Below, in pieces: positions 58,751 to 64,000 of a stretch of DNA of 64,000 bases. Under the pieces are notes generated by a model that was not told where the DNA came from, searched no databases, and saw only the letters and a list, made by a program, of their open reading frames with translations. Made by a program: the position numbers and the translations under genes. The number at the start of each line of letters is the position of its first letter. The stretch's first letter is position 1. The DNA is from Thauera sp. 2A1 (GTDB taxonomy: Bacteria; Pseudomonadota; Gammaproteobacteria; Burkholderiales; Rhodocyclaceae): contig NZ_SSXV01000013.1 in NCBI RefSeq assembly GCF_009469595.2, forward strand, positions 1 through 64,000, given 5' to 3'.

Positions 58751-58776
58751 GACGGGCGGCCCGCAGGCCGCCCGTC
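58751..58776 (-). terminator. Hairpin between nirS and nirC
   Basis: GACGGGCGGCC (58751-58761) pairs perfectly with GGCCGCCCGTC (58766-58776) around a 4-base loop, 27 bp after the nirS stop. There is no T-run. It probably stabilises the nirS message or gives partial termination, so that NirS is made in excess over the assembly proteins. Confidence 0.7.
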
Positions 58777-58803
58777 GATTACTTCACTGCCGATCGTGGA
58801 GGA

Positions 58804-61641
<2,838 letters not shown>

Positions 61642-61655
61642 CCACACGGACAGGG

Positions 61656-61676
61656 GGGACGCGCGCGTCGCGTCCC
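61656..61676. terminator. Hairpin between nirE and the indolepyruvate oxidoreductase
   Basis: GGGACGCG pairs with CGCGTCCC in a 47-bp gap between converging genes. Probably serves both strands. Confidence 0.5.
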
Positions 61677-61688
61677 TGCCGACCCTCG

Positions 61689-64000
61689 TCAGCGGCTGGT
61701 GGCCTCGGCTGACATTCCCTGTGCGCCTTTCGCACTCGAGCCGCCATCGAGCATCCGCTGCACCGCTTCGCTGACGAAGAAATCGATGCCCAGCTCGTGT
61801 GCCAGCGTGCGTTCGCGCCGCTTCACCTGCCTCAGGTTGGCCAGCTTGACCGGCCCATAGCCACGGATACCTCCGGCCAGCGCGGCGTAGCGCACCACCT
61901 CGTCGAGCGTATCGGCGGTCAGCCGAGGCAACAGCGCCTCGATCGCGCGCGCATAGTCCACCGGCAGCGCACGTTCCATGCGACGCTCATCGGTTCGTCC
62001 GAAGAAGTCGAGCGCCGAGCCGCGCAGCACCTTGCCGCGCGCGAGCAGTTTCATCAGCAACATCAGGCGCGGCCCGAAGTCGAGCTTGCGCGGCCGGCCG
62101 CTGCCGTCCGGTTTGGCGAGCAGGGGCGGCGCCATGTGGAACTGCAGCGTGTAGTCGCCCTCGAACTGCGACTCCAGCGCACGCCGGAAGCTGCCGTCGG
62201 CAAACAGCCGCGCCACCTCGTACTCGTCCTTGTACGCAAGCAGTTGCGCATACACGCGGGCGACGGTGGTCGCCAGCCGCAAGGGCGCGGAGCCGACGAC
62301 CACGCTGCGCTCGGCAGCCGCGACCTTGTCCACCAGAGCGCGGTAGAACATCGCGTAGGCGGCATCCTGATAGGCCGTCAGGTGTTCGACCCGGTGTGCA
62401 ACGAGCGCCGCAAGTTCGGTCTCCGAGCCTGCGCCGCCGTCCGTCACCACCTCCTCCCCCGCCAGCGCGGCGAGCGCCGCCGGATCGCCCGCGGCCAGCC
62501 GGCCGAGGCGGAAGGCATTGCGATTGGCCTTCACCGCCACGCCGTTCAGTTCGATCGCCCGATCCAGCGCGGCGATCGACACCGGCACCAGCCCCAGTTG
62601 CCACGCGTAACCCAGCAGCAGCACGTTTGCCGCCATCGTGTCGCCGAGCAGCTTCAGCGCGAGCGCCTGCGCGTCGCAGGTCCTCAGCCGGTCGGCGCCG
62701 GCGGCGAAGCGCATCTTCGCCAGCAGTGCGCCCGCATGCAGGTCGGCATCGGGCTCGTGCACGAACTTCGCCGTCTGGATCTCGTGGGTGTTGGCGACGA
62801 TCTGCGTGCGCCCGCGACGCACCGTCTGCAGCGCATCGTTGCTGGCGCCGACCACCAGGTCGCAGGCCAGCAGCGCATCGGCCTGCTGGGTGTCGATGCG
62901 CACCTGGTTGAGCAGTTCGGGGTGCAACGCCAGGCGCACGAAGGCGAGAACCTGGCCGCCCTTCTGCGCGAAGCCCATGAAGTCGAGCACCGACGCGCTC
63001 TTGCCTTCGAGATGGGCGGCCATGCTGACCAGCGCACCGAGCGTCACCACGCCGGTGCCGCCGACGCCGGTGACGAGCAGGTCGTAGGGCGCGTCCCAGG
63101 CCGGTGGCGTCGGCGTCGGCAGCGCCGCCACCAGGGCGTCCAGCCGCGCGTCATCGATGCGCGCGCCGGCCGGCTTCCTGAGCTGACCGCCCAGCACCGA
63201 CACGAAGCTCGGACAGAAGCCATTCACGCAGGAGTAGTCCTTGTTGCAGGACGACTGGTCGATCATGCGCTTGCGCCCGAGGGGCGTCTCGACCGGCACG
63301 ATGGACAGGCAGTTCGACTGCTTGCCGCAGTCGCCGCAGCCCTCGCACACCGCGGTGTTGATGAAGACGCGCCGCGCCGGATCGGGGTACTCGCCCTTCT
63401 TGCGCCGGCGGCGCTTCTCCGCAGCGCAGGTCTGGTCGTAGATCAGCACGGTGACGCCCGGAACGGCGCGCAGTTCGCGCTGCACCGCGTCGAGCTCGCT
63501 GCGGTGGTGGAAGGTGGTGCCGCGCGGGAAGAAGCCCTCGTGGCCCCGGTACTTTTCCGGGTCGTCGCTGACCACCGCCACCCGGCGCGCGCCCTCGGCC
63601 TCGACCTGGCGGGCGATGCCATCGACGCTCACCTTGCCGTCGATCGGCTGGCCACCGGTCATCGCCACCGCGTCGTTGTACAAGATCTTGTAGGTGATGT
63701 TCGTCTGCGCCGCCACCGCCTGGCGGATGGCGAGGAAGCCCGAATGGAAATAGGTGCCATCGCCCAGGTTCTGGAACACATGGGGCGTACGGGTGAATTT
63801 CGAATGCGCGACCCAGTCGACGCCCTCCCCGCCCATCTGGATCAGGCCGCCCGTCTCGCGGCCCGGCATCCACGACGCCATGAAGTGGCAGCCGATGCCG
63901 GCCTGCGCGCGCGAGCCCTCGGGCACGCGGGTGGACGTGTTGTGCGGGCAGCCGGAGCAGAAGAAAGGCACGCGCCGCACGTCGTCGGCCTCGTTCGACA
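61689..64000 (-). CDS. Indolepyruvate ferredoxin oxidoreductase family protein, 5' end missing
   Basis: At least 770 residues, running off the window; the frame is open to the last base, reading SNEADDVRRVPFFCSGCPHNT. It contains the end of the thiamine-pyrophosphate part (GIGCHFMASWMPG, GGEGVDWV), a ferredoxin-like segment (CEGCGDCGKQSNCLSI and CNKDYSCVNGFCPSF) and the gamma-type domain (VTGVGGTGVVTLGALVSMAAHLEGK, DFMGFAQKGGQV). This is the fused IorA/IorB type that converts aryl pyruvates to aryl-acetyl-CoA, used in aromatic amino acid breakdown. The C-terminal 200 residues are a DUF6537-like extension. Confidence 0.92.
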   Translation of the reverse strand, partial: SNEADDVRRVPFFCSGCPHNTSTRVPEGSRAQAGIGCHFMASWMPGRETGGLIQMGGEGVDWVAHSKFTRTPHVFQNLGDGTYFHSGFLAIRQAVAAQTNITYKILYNDAVAMTGGQPIDGKVSVDGIARQVEAEGARRVAVVSDDPEKYRGHEGFFPRGTTFHHRSELDAVQRELRAVPGVTVLIYDQTCAAEKRRRRKKGEYPDPARRVFINTAVCEGCGDCGKQSNCLSIVPVETPLGRKRMIDQSSCNKDYSCVNGFCPSFVSVLGGQLRKPAGARIDDARLDALVAALPTPTPPAWDAPYDLLVTGVGGTGVVTLGALVSMAAHLEGKSASVLDFMGFAQKGGQVLAFVRLALHPELLNQVRIDTQQADALLACDLVVGASNDALQTVRRGRTQIVANTHEIQTAKFVHEPDADLHAGALLAKMRFAAGADRLRTCDAQALALKLLGDTMAANVLLLGYAWQLGLVPVSIAALDRAIELNGVAVKANRNAFRLGRLAAGDPAALAALAGEEVVTDGGAGSETELAALVAHRVEHLTAYQDAAYAMFYRALVDKVAAAERSVVVGSAPLRLATTVARVYAQLLAYKDEYEVARLFADGSFRRALESQFEGDYTLQFHMAPPLLAKPDGSGRPRKLDFGPRLMLLMKLLARGKVLRGSALDFFGRTDERRMERALPVDYARAIEALLPRLTADTLDEVVRYAALAGGIRGYGPVKLANLRQVKRRERTLAHELGIDFFVSEAVQRMLDGGSSAKGAQGMSAEATSR

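Overview
The window is high-GC DNA from a denitrifying betaproteobacterium. Gene content (cd1-type nirS cluster, short-chain norCB, NnrS, aat-bpt-pyrD, hom next to alaA) fits the Rhodocyclales/Zoogloeaceae (Thauera/Azoarcus/Aromatoleum-like). That placement is inferred from gene content and style only; no alignment was run.

Layout. 1-31.5 kb is mostly housekeeping: the end of a LutC-like gene, dodecin, a CDGSH protein, DUF3617, a MOSC protein coupled to a pyruvyl-transferase-like gene, hom and alaA, bcp, a PIN-PhoH ATPase, a cNMP/CBS/DUF294 protein with a DnaQ-like partner lacking two catalytic aspartates, and an NlpC/P60 peptidase. Next come a scattered ferric-iron ABC transporter (fbpA, fbpB, fbpC) with a diguanylate cyclase between its parts, the N-degron transferases aat and bpt, pyrD, a purine-catabolic operon (single-chain xanthine dehydrogenase, xdhC, guaD) and a coupled flippase-like/GT2/GT39 envelope operon.

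31.5-47.5 kb is denitrification: norC-norB, epd, then norE-norF-norQ-orf-4Fe4S protein-norD-dnr. A DUF4157-type putative effector and a small partner gene follow, and then, on the minus strand, nirJ, nirN and nnrS. 54.9-61.6 kb holds the rest of the nir cluster on the minus strand (nirS, nirC, nirF, nirDL, nirG, nirH) with a divergent nirE/cobA-type methyltransferase. The nir cluster makes heme d1 for the NirS nitrite reductase, NorCB reduces the NO produced, NorQ/NorD/NorE/NorF support assembly, and a Dnr-type regulator probably controls the set. FNR/Dnr-like boxes lie 41.5 bp before the inferred start points of norC, norE, nirS and nirJ.

The nir cluster is split between nirH and nirJ by about 7.5 kb of accessory DNA: an antitoxin-VapC-DUF938 methyltransferase set, a LysR regulator and an MDR oxidoreductase gene broken near its 3' end by a complete IS21-family element. 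The insertion is readable to the base: ends 49947 and 53064, a 7-bp target duplication, and an open frame that closes perfectly if the element is removed. The window ends inside an indolepyruvate ferredoxin oxidoreductase gene.

No tRNA, rRNA or CRISPR array was seen by eye. The least explained locus is the DUF4157 protein (41178-42887), which combines an intact HExxH motif, a glycine zipper and a possible Cys/His catalytic domain.
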